Positions 1 through 8,533 of a stretch of 64,000 nt of DNA are shown here, piece by piece (position 1 is the first letter of the stretch; every line of letters starts with the position of its first letter). The notes under the pieces were generated by a model, which saw only the letters and a list, made by a program, of their open reading frames with translations, made no database searches and was not told the DNA's origin. A program made the translations under genes and the position numbers. The stretch covers positions 1 through 64,000 of the forward strand of contig NZ_JOFZ01000008.1 of NCBI RefSeq assembly GCF_000721265.1, written 5' to 3'. This DNA is from Streptomyces sp. NRRL F-5126 (lineage in GTDB: Bacteria; Actinomycetota; Actinomycetes; Streptomycetales; Streptomycetaceae).

Positions 1-749
1 ACCTGAATGATCACGGATCCCGTGTCCGCTCTGTCATCCGCCCCGACCTGCGGCATCTTCACGTCAGTTGGGCGATCCCGGGAACTCGCGCAAGCCCTGC
101 CTGTCGGTCCCTCGACACCGCCGCCGAGTGCTTTGCCACCGGGTGAGAAGGCGGCGCTCCGGCAAGAGGCCGCGCAACCCACCCTGTGAGGAAACCTAGC
201 CCGGTGCGATCGACGGTCCATCTACACGCGGTCGACCTCCCGGACGTCTCCTTTCGTCTCGCTCCATCCGTGGCCGCACACGAGACGATTCTGGCGGAGG
301 CGGCCGAGTGGCCCGGCGGCCTGCTTCAGAACGGCTGCGCGCACGCCGGCCGGACCGTCCTCGCTCATGGGGCGGCAGGGGCAGCCGGACGACCGACGCC
401 GCGGTTCACGCGTAGCGCCGGCGCTCACGTGATCGGAACAGGACGGCGACTGACGGCGCCCCGCACGAGTAAACGGTTGTTAAAGCTGTGGCGCGTGGCG
501 TAAGACTTCAGTGCGGCGTGACTCCAATACCCGCACGGTACGTCACAGCCGGGCGGCTCGCTTGAACGTGCGCCGGATTCGCCCTGGTTGCCATGCGCCT
601 GCACCGCGACCCAGTTGCCTGAACCGATCAATTGGGCTGCCTTCTCAAGGCTTTTCGCCTACCGGGAAAAACCCGGACCGCACGGTCTGCTCCATGGCAT
701 GTTGCTCACGGTTTCCCAGGAATCCCACGCAGCAGGATGAGAGGTTCAC
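1..749. other. Left-edge region without an intact gene
   Basis: No intact gene is recognised in the first 749 bases. Reading frames here are short and do not resemble known proteins, apart from a decayed quinone-oxidoreductase fragment on the plus strand (listed separately). The last 30 or so bases carry the ribosome binding site of the cytochrome oxidase gene. Confidence 0.5.
309..449 (+). pseudogene. Remnant of a zinc-less quinone oxidoreductase
   Basis: The translated fragment contains GRTVLAHGAAGAAG followed 12 residues later by AGAHVIGTGR. These line up in order and spacing with the NADPH-binding region of the intact oxidoreductase at 9295-10215 (GQSVLVHGSAGGVG ... AGAYVIGTGR). The stretch between the two blocks does not match, which fits a pair of compensating frameshifts. 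No N-terminal GroES-like domain or C-terminal part is present. It is read as a dead fragment of the MDR superfamily; the similarity was judged by eye. Confidence 0.5.
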
Positions 750-2588
750 GTGGCTACGACTGCACAGGACATGCGGACTCCGTCTCAAACCTCGCTACGG
801 CGAAAATTCCGAGGCAGGGTCATCGTCACCTGGGTGACGACCACCGATCACAAGACAATCGGCTCCCTCTACCTCATCACGTCTTTCGTCTTCTTCCTCG
901 TGGGCGGGCTCTTCGCTTTGGCCATGCGCGCCGAACTGGCGAGGCCCGGACTGCAGATCATGTCCACCGAGCAGTTCAACCAGGCATTCACGATGCACGG
1001 CACGATCATGCTGCTGCTCTTCGCCACACCCCTCTTCGCGGGATTCGCCAACTGGATCATGCCGTTGCAGATCGGTGCTCCCGACGTGGCGTTCCCACGT
1101 CTCAACGCCTTGGCGTACTGGTTCTATCTCTTCGGCTCGCTCATCGTCATCTCGTCCATGGCGGCCCCTCAAGGCGGGCCTGGCTGGGGGTGGACGGCGT
1201 ACTCACCGCTGTCAGGGCCCGCCCACTCTCCCGGCGTTGGTGGGGATCTGTGGATCACCGGTCTGGTGCTGTCCGGTTTCGGCACAATCCTCGGGTCGGT
1301 GAACTTCATCACGACGATCGTCTGCATGCGCGCACCGGGCATGACCATGTTCCGGGTGCCGATCTTCACCTGGAACGTGCTCCTGACCGCTGTGCTCGTA
1401 CTCCTGGCGTTTCCCACACTTGCCGCGGCGCTGCTGGCTCTGGAGGCCGACAGAAAGTACGGTGCGCACGTGTTCGACGCCGCGAGCGGTGGCGCCCTCC
1501 TCTGGCAGCACCTCTTCTGGTTCTTCGGACATCCCGAGGTCTACATCATCGCGGTGCCCTTCTTCGGCATCGTCACGGAAGTCATCCCGGTCTTCAGCAG
1601 AAAGCCCGTCTTCGGATACATCGGCCTCGTAGCGGCGACCATCGCCATCTCGGGCCTTTCTGTGACGGTCTGGGCGCATCACATGTTCGTGACAGGTGGC
1701 GTGTTGCTGCCCTTCTTCTCCTTCATGTCCTTCCTCATCGCCGTGCCCACCGGAGTGAAGTTCTTCAACTGGATCGGCACCATGTGGAAGGGCTCCCTGT
1801 CCTTCGAGACGCCGATGCTCTTCTCCATCGGTTTTCTCATCACCTTCCTCTTCGGCGGCCTGACAGGCGTCCTCCTGGCGTCACCGCCCATCGACTTCCA
1901 CGTGTCCGACACCTACTTCGTGGTTGCTCACTTTCATTACGTCCTGTTCGGCACCATCGTCTTCGCGATGTTCGCGGGCTTCTACTTCTGGTGGCCCAAG
2001 ATGACCGGCAAGCTGCTGGACGAACGCCTCGGGAAGATCCACTTCTGGACCCTGCTCGCCGGTTTCCACCTGACCTTCCTCGTCCAGCACTGGCTGGGCG
2101 CCGAGGGAATGCCACGCCGCTACGCCGACTACCTGGCCACCGACGGGTTCACAGCGCTCAATACCATCTCCACCATCGGGTCCTTCCTCCTCGGCCTGTC
2201 CATGCTGCCGTTTTTCTACAACGTCTGGCTGACCCACCACTACGGCCGGCGGGTGAACCAGGACGATCCCTGGGGCTATGGCCGCTCCCTCGAGTGGGCG
2301 ACCTCAAGCCCTCCCCCCCGGCACAACTTCCTGACCCTGCCCCGCATCCGCTCGGAATCCCCGGCGTTCGACCTGCACCATCCGGAAATCGCGGTGCTGG
2401 ACAAGCTCGCCATCGCCGACGCCGCGCCCGGAGAAACCCTCAGGGCTGTCCGTCACAACCTGGAGGGCCGGCAGCCGTCGCACTCCCGTACGTCTTCCGG
2501 TGCCACACCGGGCGGCCACTCGTCAAGCGCCTCAGCAGAGCACGAGCCGACCGCGGAGAGGAAGGACACGCGTGAACCACTCGAATGA
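750..2588 (+). CDS. ctaD: Cytochrome c oxidase subunit I (aa3-type)
   Basis: This is the catalytic membrane subunit of an aa3-type haem-copper oxidase, reducing O2 to water and pumping protons in the respiratory chain. It has about twelve hydrophobic segments and the family's metal ligands: the low-spin haem His in MHGTIM (about residue 83), HPEVY (about 260) with the CuB His and cross-linked Tyr, HHMF (310-311), and HFHY (394-396) for haems a3 and a. The 612-residue length is slightly longer than usual, with a polar C-terminal tail. The GTG start follows GAGAGG. No subunit II, III or IV gene is beside it, so it is probably an accessory copy that pairs with subunits encoded elsewhere. Confidence 0.93.
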   Translation: MATTAQDMRTPSQTSLRRKFRGRVIVTWVTTTDHKTIGSLYLITSFVFFLVGGLFALAMRAELARPGLQIMSTEQFNQAFTMHGTIMLLLFATPLFAGFANWIMPLQIGAPDVAFPRLNALAYWFYLFGSLIVISSMAAPQGGPGWGWTAYSPLSGPAHSPGVGGDLWITGLVLSGFGTILGSVNFITTIVCMRAPGMTMFRVPIFTWNVLLTAVLVLLAFPTLAAALLALEADRKYGAHVFDAASGGALLWQHLFWFFGHPEVYIIAVPFFGIVTEVIPVFSRKPVFGYIGLVAATIAISGLSVTVWAHHMFVTGGVLLPFFSFMSFLIAVPTGVKFFNWIGTMWKGSLSFETPMLFSIGFLITFLFGGLTGVLLASPPIDFHVSDTYFVVAHFHYVLFGTIVFAMFAGFYFWWPKMTGKLLDERLGKIHFWTLLAGFHLTFLVQHWLGAEGMPRRYADYLATDGFTALNTISTIGSFLLGLSMLPFFYNVWLTHHYGRRVNQDDPWGYGRSLEWATSSPPPRHNFLTLPRIRSESPAFDLHHPEIAVLDKLAIADAAPGETLRAVRHNLEGRQPSHSRTSSGATPGGHSSSASAEHEPTAERKDTREPLE

Positions 2589-2681
2589 CCACGCCCTGGA
2601 GTACTGCTCGACGGCTCAGGCCGGTCTTCCCCGGGCTTCCGGTGGCTGCCCGGCAGTGCTTTCCCACGCGGGACGCTATCG

Positions 2682-3047
2682 ATGAGCGCACAGCGCCGAC
2701 GGCGACAGTACGAGTACGGAAACAGCGCAGGAGTGGCGCAGATCGAGGGGTACTTGATCTGCCAGGCCGCCCTGCACACGGCGCGACGGGAGGCCGAGAT
2801 CTTCGCCGACCGCCTGGACTGGCTCACCTCCGCCCAGCGGGCAGAGGTGATACGCCACTACCGGGCGAGGCGTACCGCGATCGCCCACGAGAGCATCGAG
2901 GCCACAGCCGCACGGTGCACGGAGTTGCGCGCCGAATACACGGCTCGCTACGAACTGCTGCGGCGGCGTCTGTGGTGTGCGTGTGCCACGGTCACACTCA
3001 TCCTCGCCGCCGTCCTGATCTCCATCGCCATCGTGTTCCGCCCATGA
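2682..3047 (+). CDS. Small C-terminally membrane-anchored protein of unknown function
   Basis: This 121-residue protein has a long charged, probably helical region (residues 1-95, rich in Arg, Glu and Ala). A single hydrophobic segment (about 97-118) ends two residues before the C-terminus, giving a tail-anchored topology with the bulk in the cytoplasm. It lies about 90 bases downstream of the oxidase subunit in the same direction and could be co-transcribed with it. No family was recognised. A role with the oxidase is inferred from position only. Confidence 0.55.
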   Translation: MSAQRRRRQYEYGNSAGVAQIEGYLICQAALHTARREAEIFADRLDWLTSAQRAEVIRHYRARRTAIAHESIEATAARCTELRAEYTARYELLRRRLWCACATVTLILAAVLISIAIVFRP

Positions 3048-3144
3048 CGCCAACCACCCCGCAAGAGGCAATGAAGAACGTGCTTTCGCAACGACACGAC
3101 GCCCCCGCGCAGCCGCATGACCGCCGCACGCCGCTCCCCGACCC

Positions 3145-3411
3145 ATGCTGAGCTGGCTCGGGAGGGCGGCGTGCCGTGATCTCGACACCGAACTCTTCTT
3201 CCCCGTGGGGCCCGACGGCCCCGGCCGGCACCAGGCGGAGAAGGCAAAAGCCGTGTGCAAGACGTGCCCTGTCCGGCGCCAGTGTGCCGACTGGGCTCTC
3301 ACCACCGCTCAGGAGTACGGAATCTGGGGCGGAATGGAGGCGGAGGAACGGGTCCTGATGCGCCGGAGAGAGAGATCCGCCGCGTCGGAGCGGGTCAGCG
3401 TTCAGTCGTGA
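3145..3411 (+). CDS. WhiB-like iron-sulfur regulatory protein
   Basis: An 88-residue Wbl protein. Four cysteines at about residues 10, 38, 41 and 47 (C...CxxCxxxxxC spacing) match the ligands of the [4Fe-4S] cluster. They are followed by the GIWGG turn (59-63) and a basic C-terminal tail, RRRER, typical of DNA contact. WhiB-like proteins bind the principal sigma factor and respond to redox or nitric oxide. It most resembles the short WblE-type proteins. It follows the oxidase block in the same direction. No strong Shine-Dalgarno sequence is evident before the ATG. Confidence 0.88.
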   Translation: MLSWLGRAACRDLDTELFFPVGPDGPGRHQAEKAKAVCKTCPVRRQCADWALTTAQEYGIWGGMEAEERVLMRRRERSAASERVSVQS

Positions 3412-3438
3412 GCCGGAAGGCCGTCCGCGTCCGGTCGG

Positions 3439-3600
3439 TCAGCCGCGCACTTGCTCGGCGATCTGCACCAAGTGCCTTCCCGAATGCGTGGGCTGTCGCC
3501 CACTCCAAGTCCTCCAGGGTCGCCCTTGGCGAGCCTCGGCCGGCCGATGAACATTCCCGGTGGCGCTGTAGTACACAACGCAGACCCGCGCCGCCAAAGG
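3439..3600 (-). pseudogene. Remnant of a WrbA-type NAD(P)H:quinone oxidoreductase
   Basis: Read leftward, the sequence encodes VCVVYYSATGNVHR, the flavodoxin-like N-terminal FMN-binding strand and loop of WrbA. After only a few residues it continues, in another frame, as TLEDLEWATAHAFGK. Back in the first frame it ends GRHLVQIAEQVRG then stop, resembling the WrbA C-terminus. The central part of the usual 200 residues is missing. It is interpreted as a gene collapsed by an internal deletion plus a frameshift. It occupies most of the otherwise empty 3412-3758 gap. Confidence 0.55.
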
Positions 3601-3758
3601 GAAAGCCCGGAACATGTCCTTGCAGATGGTCACCAGAATTGTGCGCCGATCGTTGTCGAGCCGAGATTCCTTCCGTAGAGCTCACGTAGAGCTGGCAACG
3701 ACCACGGCGCGGGAGGATAAAACTCGGCGGGACGGACATTCTCATCCATGAATGGAGC

Positions 3759-4541
3759 GTGGTTGGTGTGGCCTCGGATTTCAAAGGAAAGAAGCTCGTT
3801 GTACTCGGAGGGTCCAGCGGCATGGGCCTTACAACCGCGGAAAACGTCGTGGAAAAGGGCGGCAGTGCGGTCATCATCGGCCGCCCCGGCCGTAGGCTCG
3901 ACGACGCCGTGGCAAGCCTGTCCCGGTCGGGCAGCGCATGGCCGATCGCGGCGGACCTGACGAACTGGGAGCAGGTGGTCGAGGCTCGGAAGCAGCTCAC
4001 GCAGAACCACTCCGACGCCACCCTCCTCGTCAACGCGGCCGGATTCGTGCTGCCCAAGCCGTTCCTCGATCACGAGGTGGCGGACTACGACGCCTATCAC
4101 GACCTGAACAGGGCGACGTTCTTCCTGACGCAGACCGTCGTCCGGGGCATGGTCGCCACAGGCCAGGGAGGCGCCATTGTGAATATCGGCGCCATGTGGG
4201 CGCACCAGGCGATCGCCGCGACACCGTCGTCCGCGTTCTCGATGGCCAAGGCGGGCCTGCACGCGCTCACGCACAACTTGGCCATGGAACTCGCCGGCGA
4301 GAACATCCGGGTCAACGCCGTAGCTCCCGCCATCACCAGGACACATCACTTCGACAAGGTCTTTGCCCCGGACCAGCTGGACGCCGCGCTGGAGGGACTC
4401 AGCGGCCTGCATCCGCTCGGCCGGATCGGCACCTCCCAGGACCTCGCCTCCGCGATCACGTTCCTCCTCTCCACGGAATCGAGCTGGACCACCGGCGCCA
4501 TCCTCAACGTCGACGGCGGCGTCATGGCCGGCCGCAACTAG
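3759..4541 (+). CDS. SDR-family oxidoreductase with altered catalytic residues
   Basis: A 260-residue Rossmann-fold short-chain dehydrogenase. The cofactor loop GGSSGMG sits near residues 17-23 and the C-terminal VDGG near 252. The usual catalytic motif YxxxK reads F160-S-M-A-K164, and the usual Ser in the NISS segment is Ala (NIGAMW). Two of the three catalytic residues are therefore missing, although the overall length and fold are intact. Start taken as GTG at 3759; a second in-frame GTG at 3768 has a better-spaced GGAG. It ends at a convergent terminator shared with msrA. It may be a binding protein or atypical reductase. Confidence 0.8.
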   Translation: MVGVASDFKGKKLVVLGGSSGMGLTTAENVVEKGGSAVIIGRPGRRLDDAVASLSRSGSAWPIAADLTNWEQVVEARKQLTQNHSDATLLVNAAGFVLPKPFLDHEVADYDAYHDLNRATFFLTQTVVRGMVATGQGGAIVNIGAMWAHQAIAATPSSAFSMAKAGLHALTHNLAMELAGENIRVNAVAPAITRTHHFDKVFAPDQLDAALEGLSGLHPLGRIGTSQDLASAITFLLSTESSWTTGAILNVDGGVMAGRN

Positions 4542-4591
4542 TGGAGTGACGGCGGGACAGGCCGTGGTCGCCGACTGCGGTAACTCCATTC

Positions 4592-4622
4592 GCCGGGACA
4601 GCCGCAGAGCGGTTGTCCCGGC
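4592..4622. terminator. Bidirectional terminator between SDR gene and msrA
   Basis: An inverted repeat of 14-base arms (13 of 14 pairing, with one G-T) around a 3-base AGA loop lies at 4592-4605 and 4609-4622. It sits between two convergent genes, so it can end transcription from both sides. Confidence 0.7.
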
Positions 4623-4662
4623 CGGCGACCCTGTCGTGAGCCCGCACTCACCGCGGGATTCA

Positions 4663-5217
4663 TCAGCCCGTGGTTTTCGCGCGCCTGGGGAGCACCCAGC
4701 CCGGGCGCGGGAAGTGGCACGTGTAACCGTTTGGGTAGGTGACGAGGTAGTCCTGGTGCTCCGGCTCGGCCTCCCAGAACGGACCTGCCGGCTCCACCGT
4801 GGTCACCGCCTTGCCCGGCCACAGGCCGGACGCGTCGACGTCGGCGATCGTGTCACGGGCGACCTGCTCCTGCTCAGGGCTGAGCGGGAAGATCGCCGAG
4901 CGGTAACTCGTGCCCATGTCGTTGCCCTGGCGATTCAGGGTCGACGGATCGTGGATCTGGAAGAAGAAGGCCAGGAGGTCGCGGTAGGTCGTCTGTGCGG
5001 GATCGAAGACGACCTCGATGGCTTCGGCGTGGCCGGGGTGCTTGCGGTACGTCGCATGGTCGTTCTCTCCGCCGGTGTACCCGACACGCGTACGTAGAAC
5101 GCCGGGCTGGTGGCGGATGAGGTCCTCCATACCCCAGAAGCACCCGCCCGCCAGGACGGCCGTCTCGGTGCCGGCTTCCCGTGTGATCTGTCCGGTGTCA
5201 TGCCTTCCACTGGTCAC
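4663..5217 (-). CDS. msrA: Peptide methionine (S)-sulfoxide reductase
   Basis: MsrA reduces the S epimer of methionine sulfoxide in oxidised proteins. The catalytic GGCFWG motif places the reactive cysteine at residue 26; [13 protein letters not shown] and the [13 protein letters not shown] segment are typical of the family, and the 184-residue length is normal. The GTG start overlaps the msrB stop codon by four bases (GTGA), so the two are translationally coupled and together repair both epimers. A palindromic site about 165 bases before msrB may control the pair. Confidence 0.95.
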   Translation of the reverse strand: MTSGRHDTGQITREAGTETAVLAGGCFWGMEDLIRHQPGVLRTRVGYTGGENDHATYRKHPGHAEAIEVVFDPAQTTYRDLLAFFFQIHDPSTLNRQGNDMGTSYRSAIFPLSPEQEQVARDTIADVDASGLWPGKAVTTVEPAGPFWEAEPEHQDYLVTYPNGYTCHFPRPGWVLPRRAKTTG

Positions 5218-5690
5218 GATGTGTGCTCCTCTGTCGCGGTGTCGGCTGCGGGGAACAGCGAGAGGTACTCGCCGTAGCCCTGCGTTTCCAGTTCGGAGAC
5301 GGGGATGAAGCGCAGTGCGGCCGAGTTCATGCAGTACCGCTCCCCTCCGGCGTGGGCGGGGCCGTCATCGAACAGATGCCCGAGATGGCTGTCGGCCCCG
5401 GCGGATCGCACCTCGGTGCGGATCATTCCGAATGCTCTGTCGCTCTTCGAGCGGACAGCGTCCGCGGCGATCGGCTTGGTGAAGCTCGGCCAGCCGGTCC
5501 CGCTGTCGTACTTGTCGGCCGACGAGAAAAGAGGCTGGCCGGAGACCACATCCACGTAGATGCCATCCTGATGGTTGTTCCAGTACTCGTTTTGGTACGC
5601 CGGTTCCGTGGCATCTTTCTGAGTGACACGGAATTGCGTTTCGGTGAGGCGACTCAACGCCTCAGGAGTCTTTTGGTAGTCACGCGACAC
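5214..5690 (-). CDS. msrB: Peptide methionine (R)-sulfoxide reductase
   Basis: MsrB handles the R epimer of methionine sulfoxide. Family motifs [17 protein letters not shown] and [11 protein letters not shown] (catalytic Cys) are present. The CxxC zinc-binding pairs of the E. coli type are absent, so this is the zinc-free form. The start was set at GTG 5690 because AGGAGG lies five bases upstream. A longer reading from TTG 5852 would add 54 unlike residues. It is the first gene of the msrB-msrA operon. Confidence 0.93.
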   Translation of the reverse strand: MSRDYQKTPEALSRLTETQFRVTQKDATEPAYQNEYWNNHQDGIYVDVVSGQPLFSSADKYDSGTGWPSFTKPIAADAVRSKSDRAFGMIRTEVRSAGADSHLGHLFDDGPAHAGGERYCMNSAALRFIPVSELETQGYGEYLSLFPAADTATEEHTS

Positions 5691-5854
5691 GATTCCTCCT
5701 CCATTGAGACTGCCGGCCGACACCAGCGAAAAACACCGCAGAGCATTTTCTGGATCGCGGACCCGTGAAGCCCTTCGTGGCGGAAACCCCAGGCATGGCC
5801 CGTCGGGTAGTGAGCGGTGGACTTGAGCGCGATCAGCTTGCCGAGCCTTCAATC

Positions 5855-5870
5855 AGGTCTCTATAGTCCA
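5855..5870. promoter_or_regulatory. TGGACT-type palindromic operator, copy 1
   Basis: On the minus strand it reads TGGACTATAGAGACCT, differing at few positions from the copies at 6961 and 11475. It lies 165 bases upstream of the msrB start. Confidence 0.55.
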
Positions 5871-6017
5871 GTTTAGGTCATTGCCCGGTCCCCGACAACA
5901 CGTCGTGCACCCTTCCGATGGCCTGGATGGCAGGAGAAACGTCCAGCTAGCACCGCTCATCACTCGCTTGTGCGCCCCCGCTGTGTCGGTGTTCACTGGG
6001 CGAGGGGAAGGACTCTG

Positions 6018-6033
6018 TGGACTATTTTGTCCC
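6018..6033. promoter_or_regulatory. TGGACT-type palindromic operator, copy 2
   Basis: It reads TGGACTATTTTGTCCC, with one base off the symmetric pattern. It lies 184 bases upstream of the DUF5133-like gene. Confidence 0.5.
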
Positions 6034-6216
6034 TTCAGGACGGTCCGGCCGCGCCGTGTCCGGTCGTAAGAAGCACCCCGCGCATGACGCTAAACCCCAT
6101 CGGCGAGGGCAGGCCATCAACTCAACCGGCGCCGTGCCCTGGGCGGATGCTGGAGAGGAGAGCCCGTCAGCTCCCTTGAGACATACCGCGAGAACATCCC
6201 GGATCGGAGGAGCAGC

Positions 6217-6513
6217 ATGCTCATGGCCCATCCCGCAGTCCTGCGCCCATTGGTCAAGGAGTACGAAGCTCTCACCACTTTGCCGTGCGGCCAGAGCAGT
6301 GAACAGACCAGACGACGTCTGGAAGACGTGGCCTACACGCTGTGCGTGGCTACCGGAACACTCACCATAGAGGCCGCACTGCGCGCCGCACGTTCCCGTC
6401 TGTCCGTCGCCGTACGGCGCGATGACTCCTTCATAGCCCAGGACGACCTCACCTCCGAGGCATCCGGGTCGGCTTCGACCGAACAGCCGACGCGGCCGGG
6501 GAGTGTTCAATAG
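6217..6513 (+). CDS. DUF5133-like small protein
   Basis: A 98-residue protein that starts at ATG 6217, preceded by GGAGGAGC. Its sequence (LxxLVxEYE ... RRRLEDVAYTLCVATGT near residues 9-45) recalls the small ANTAR-like/DUF5133 proteins common in Streptomyces. Those are two-helix proteins with a conserved TGT segment, of uncertain function. No membrane segment or cofactor motif is visible. It stands alone between two minus-strand genes and has a regional palindromic site upstream. Confidence 0.65.
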   Translation: MLMAHPAVLRPLVKEYEALTTLPCGQSSEQTRRRLEDVAYTLCVATGTLTIEAALRAARSRLSVAVRRDDSFIAQDDLTSEASGSASTEQPTRPGSVQ

Positions 6514-6549
6514 TCCGCTCTGGACGGCGGCGACATCCTCGTTGCGGTC

Positions 6550-6936
6550 TCAGCCACGGCGCTTGGCAGCCGCCGCCTCCGCAGCCGCACGATCGGAGTA
6601 GCCGGGGTGCCGTGGGTCGACCACGTCGGCGTGGGCGTTGGTCCGCGAGAGGTAGTCGACCACAAAGGGGCAGATCGCGGTGATCGTTCCCTCTCGGATG
6701 CGGATCTCATCGAGTACCTGCCGCACCAGGGCGCCCCCTACGCCTTGGTGCCGGCGATCGGAGGCGACTTCAGTGTGCTGAAGTGCGTACCGGTTGGGCT
6801 TGAGGTGCGTGTAGTAGAGCCAGCCGGTCAGGTCGTCGCCACGGTAGAGCTCAAAGCGGCCTCGGTCAGCGTTGTCGAGCAATCGCTCGCTCGGAGGCAT
6901 CCGTCCTTCGCTGCTCACAGACACTCCAGCCGTCAT
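6550..6936 (-). CDS. GNAT-family N-acetyltransferase (short YjdJ-like)
   Basis: A 128-residue acetyltransferase of the compact GNAT type. The acetyl-CoA pyrophosphate-binding loop is RRHQGVGGALVRQV (motif A, about residues 62-75), followed by CPFVVDYLSR. The C-terminal Ala/Lys/Arg-rich tail is disordered. The ATG at 6936 was preferred because AAAGGCG precedes it; TTG at 6954 is also in frame. Two copies of the regional palindrome lie immediately upstream, so repression by a local TetR protein is likely. The substrate is unknown. Confidence 0.85.
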   Translation of the reverse strand: MTAGVSVSSEGRMPPSERLLDNADRGRFELYRGDDLTGWLYYTHLKPNRYALQHTEVASDRRHQGVGGALVRQVLDEIRIREGTITAICPFVVDYLSRTNAHADVVDPRHPGYSDRAAAEAAAAKRRG

Positions 6937-6960
6937 CGCGTCGCCTTTCGACAACTAATT

Positions 6961-6976
6961 GGACTGTAGAGACCAG
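6961..6976. promoter_or_regulatory. TGGACT-type palindromic operator, copy 3
   Basis: It reads TGGACTGTAGAGACCA, just upstream of the GNAT start at 6936 where it would overlap the promoter. Confidence 0.6.
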
Positions 6977-7011
6977 TATACGTGCACTGCGCACAATCGT
7001 GGACTCAAAGA

Positions 7012-7027
7012 AGGACTGAATGGTCCA
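7012..7027. promoter_or_regulatory. TGGACT-type palindromic operator, copy 4
   Basis: On the minus strand it reads TGGACCATTCAGTCCT, close to copy 5. It is centred about 51 bases from copy 3, upstream of the same GNAT gene. Confidence 0.55.
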
Positions 7028-7135
7028 TTAATCGGGGAGGCTGCCGATAGTCACCGGTTCAGGACGCGCCGTTGAGTGCGACCCACTCGAGGCAGGGTGG
7101 AACATATGTCCGCGACATGATGATGCAGCCGGAAG

Positions 7136-7765
7136 TCAGTCGGTGGACAGGCGCTCGATATGCGCAAGGGCCATGTCGAGCGATGTCGCCATCGGAGTGA
7201 TGTCACGCTTCGTCTGGGCCAGCAGGTATCCGCCCTGGAGAGCGGCCATGACGCCCGTCGCGAGGTGCTCGATCGATGCCTCGGGCGGCAGGTTCCCGCT
7301 GTCCTGGAGGCGTCCCAGCACGCCCGCCAGGAGTCTCTCCCACTCGGCGAACAGTCGCGACAGCGCTTGGCGCCCGAGAGCGTCGTGGTCGGAGACCTCG
7401 GCGGCCAGAGAGCCCAGAGCACATCCGTAGGCTCCATGCCGAAGCGCATTGTTCTGGACCAAGGCGTCACGCCAACGCCGCAGACCCCGGATCGTCGAGA
7501 CATGACCGAGCGCTGTGCGCTCACGCTCGATGATGCGTTCGCCGACGTGGTCGATGACAGCTCGTACGAGCGCGTCCTTGCCGTCGAAGTGGTGGTACAA
7601 CTGCGACTTGCTCACGCCGCTCGATGCCAACACGTCATCGAGCGTGGTGGCCCCGACCCCTTGCACGTATATCAGGTCGGCCGCCGCGCTGACGATCCGC
7701 GCCCGCGTCTTTGCACCACGCGCCGTCAGGCGTCTGCCGTTGTGCGATTCAGCGGTCGTCATCAC
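7136..7765 (-). CDS. TetR-family transcriptional regulator
   Basis: A 209-residue regulator. The N-terminal helix-turn-helix spans about residues 18-62, including TTLDDVLASSGVSKSQLYHHF. The C-terminal ligand-binding domain contains WRDALVQNNALRHGAYGC and ALQGGYLLAQTKRD. Nearly the same C-terminal signature occurs in the TetR protein at 10346-11023, so the two are paralogues. It starts at GTG 7765 or ATG 7762, nine bases after the HTH-less TetR-like gene, suggesting co-transcription from a promoter near palindrome copy 5. The ligand is probably a small electrophile or quinone, given the neighbouring oxidoreductases (inference). Confidence 0.92.
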   Translation of the reverse strand: MMTTAESHNGRRLTARGAKTRARIVSAAADLIYVQGVGATTLDDVLASSGVSKSQLYHHFDGKDALVRAVIDHVGERIIERERTALGHVSTIRGLRRWRDALVQNNALRHGAYGCALGSLAAEVSDHDALGRQALSRLFAEWERLLAGVLGRLQDSGNLPPEASIEHLATGVMAALQGGYLLAQTKRDITPMATSLDMALAHIERLSTD

Positions 7766-7774
7766 AACTTCATG

Positions 7775-8257
7775 TTACTGATCGGACCCGATCCTTCCCA
7801 ACAGCTCCGAGGCCGGTCCTCGCGAAAAGGGTGCGAGTGCGAGGTCCAGGGCGGCATTGAGCGGCCGTGGATCTTGTTCCATTCCGCTCAGGACACTGCC
7901 GCCGTGCAGTGCGGCAAGGATCAGTACAGCGATCTTCTCCGGGTCGACGCCGGCCCTCCGCGGGTCGTCCGGCGCGGACTCGCCGTTACCCGCGGCGTCG
8001 GACCGGAGCAACCGGCCGACTGCTTCGCTGAGGAGATCGCGCCACTGGTCGACGAAGTCGGACCGATCGTGGGCGTCACCCGTTTCCCTCAAGGCCAATA
8101 CGTACGATGATCGCGGGGTCATGAGCTCTTGAACCACCCGGCAGCGCCACGCTGCCAACGCCGCTCGGTCACTGACTGCGGCCAGACAAGCGCGCTCGCG
8201 GTTCAGCACTTCCGCGATGTGCGTCTTCATCCACCCCTCCCGACTCGTCGGCGTCAT
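7775..8257 (-). CDS. TetR-like ligand-binding domain lacking the HTH
   Basis: A 160-residue protein resembling the C-terminal half of TetR regulators: the stretches AVSDRAALAAWRCRVVQEL and ILAALHGGSVLSGMEQDPRP mirror the WRDAL and ALQGGYLLA blocks of its neighbours. The first 25 residues do not form a helix-turn-helix, and none is seen upstream in any frame. It may be a truncated gene, or a stand-alone ligand-binding/dimerisation protein that modulates the adjacent regulator. The start may be ATG 8230 instead of 8257. A perfect-arm copy of the regional palindrome sits 24 bases before the start. Confidence 0.6.
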   Translation of the reverse strand: MTPTSREGWMKTHIAEVLNRERACLAAVSDRAALAAWRCRVVQELMTPRSSYVLALRETGDAHDRSDFVDQWRDLLSEAVGRLLRSDAAGNGESAPDDPRRAGVDPEKIAVLILAALHGGSVLSGMEQDPRPLNAALDLALAPFSRGPASELLGRIGSDQ

Positions 8258-8280
8258 CCCATCTCATCCCGGCACATTCT

Positions 8281-8296
8281 TGGACCATTTAGTCCA
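8281..8296. promoter_or_regulatory. TGGACT-type palindromic operator, copy 5
   Basis: It reads TGGACCATTTAGTCCA: TGGAC and GTCCA arms around six bases. It lies 24 bases upstream of the HTH-less TetR-like gene and its partner regulator, fitting autoregulation. Confidence 0.6.
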
Positions 8297-8533
8297 TTCT
8301 TGTTGACTCCATGATTCCACCCGGCGGCAAGGGGCAACCGTGCCCGAGAACCGCAGACCGCCCTGCTCCTCTCAGCCGCGCACAGCCCCGCTGCACGTCG
8401 GGGCGCGTATATCGCCTGCGGCACTCACACGTGCGACGGGAGCAGCGGGACGGCGAGGAGACAGGGGCTCGGGCCGCCCCGCCGGCACTGCGGTCGCGCA
8501 GCTGGGTGCCGGTTACCGAGCCTGGTCGGCCGG

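Larger units (their letters stand above)
5691..6216. other. 526-base gap with two regulatory palindromes
   Basis: No coding sequence was recognised between the divergent msrB and the DUF5133-like gene. The gap contains two copies of the regional TGGACT-type palindrome, listed separately, so it is probably a two-way control region. Confidence 0.5.
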
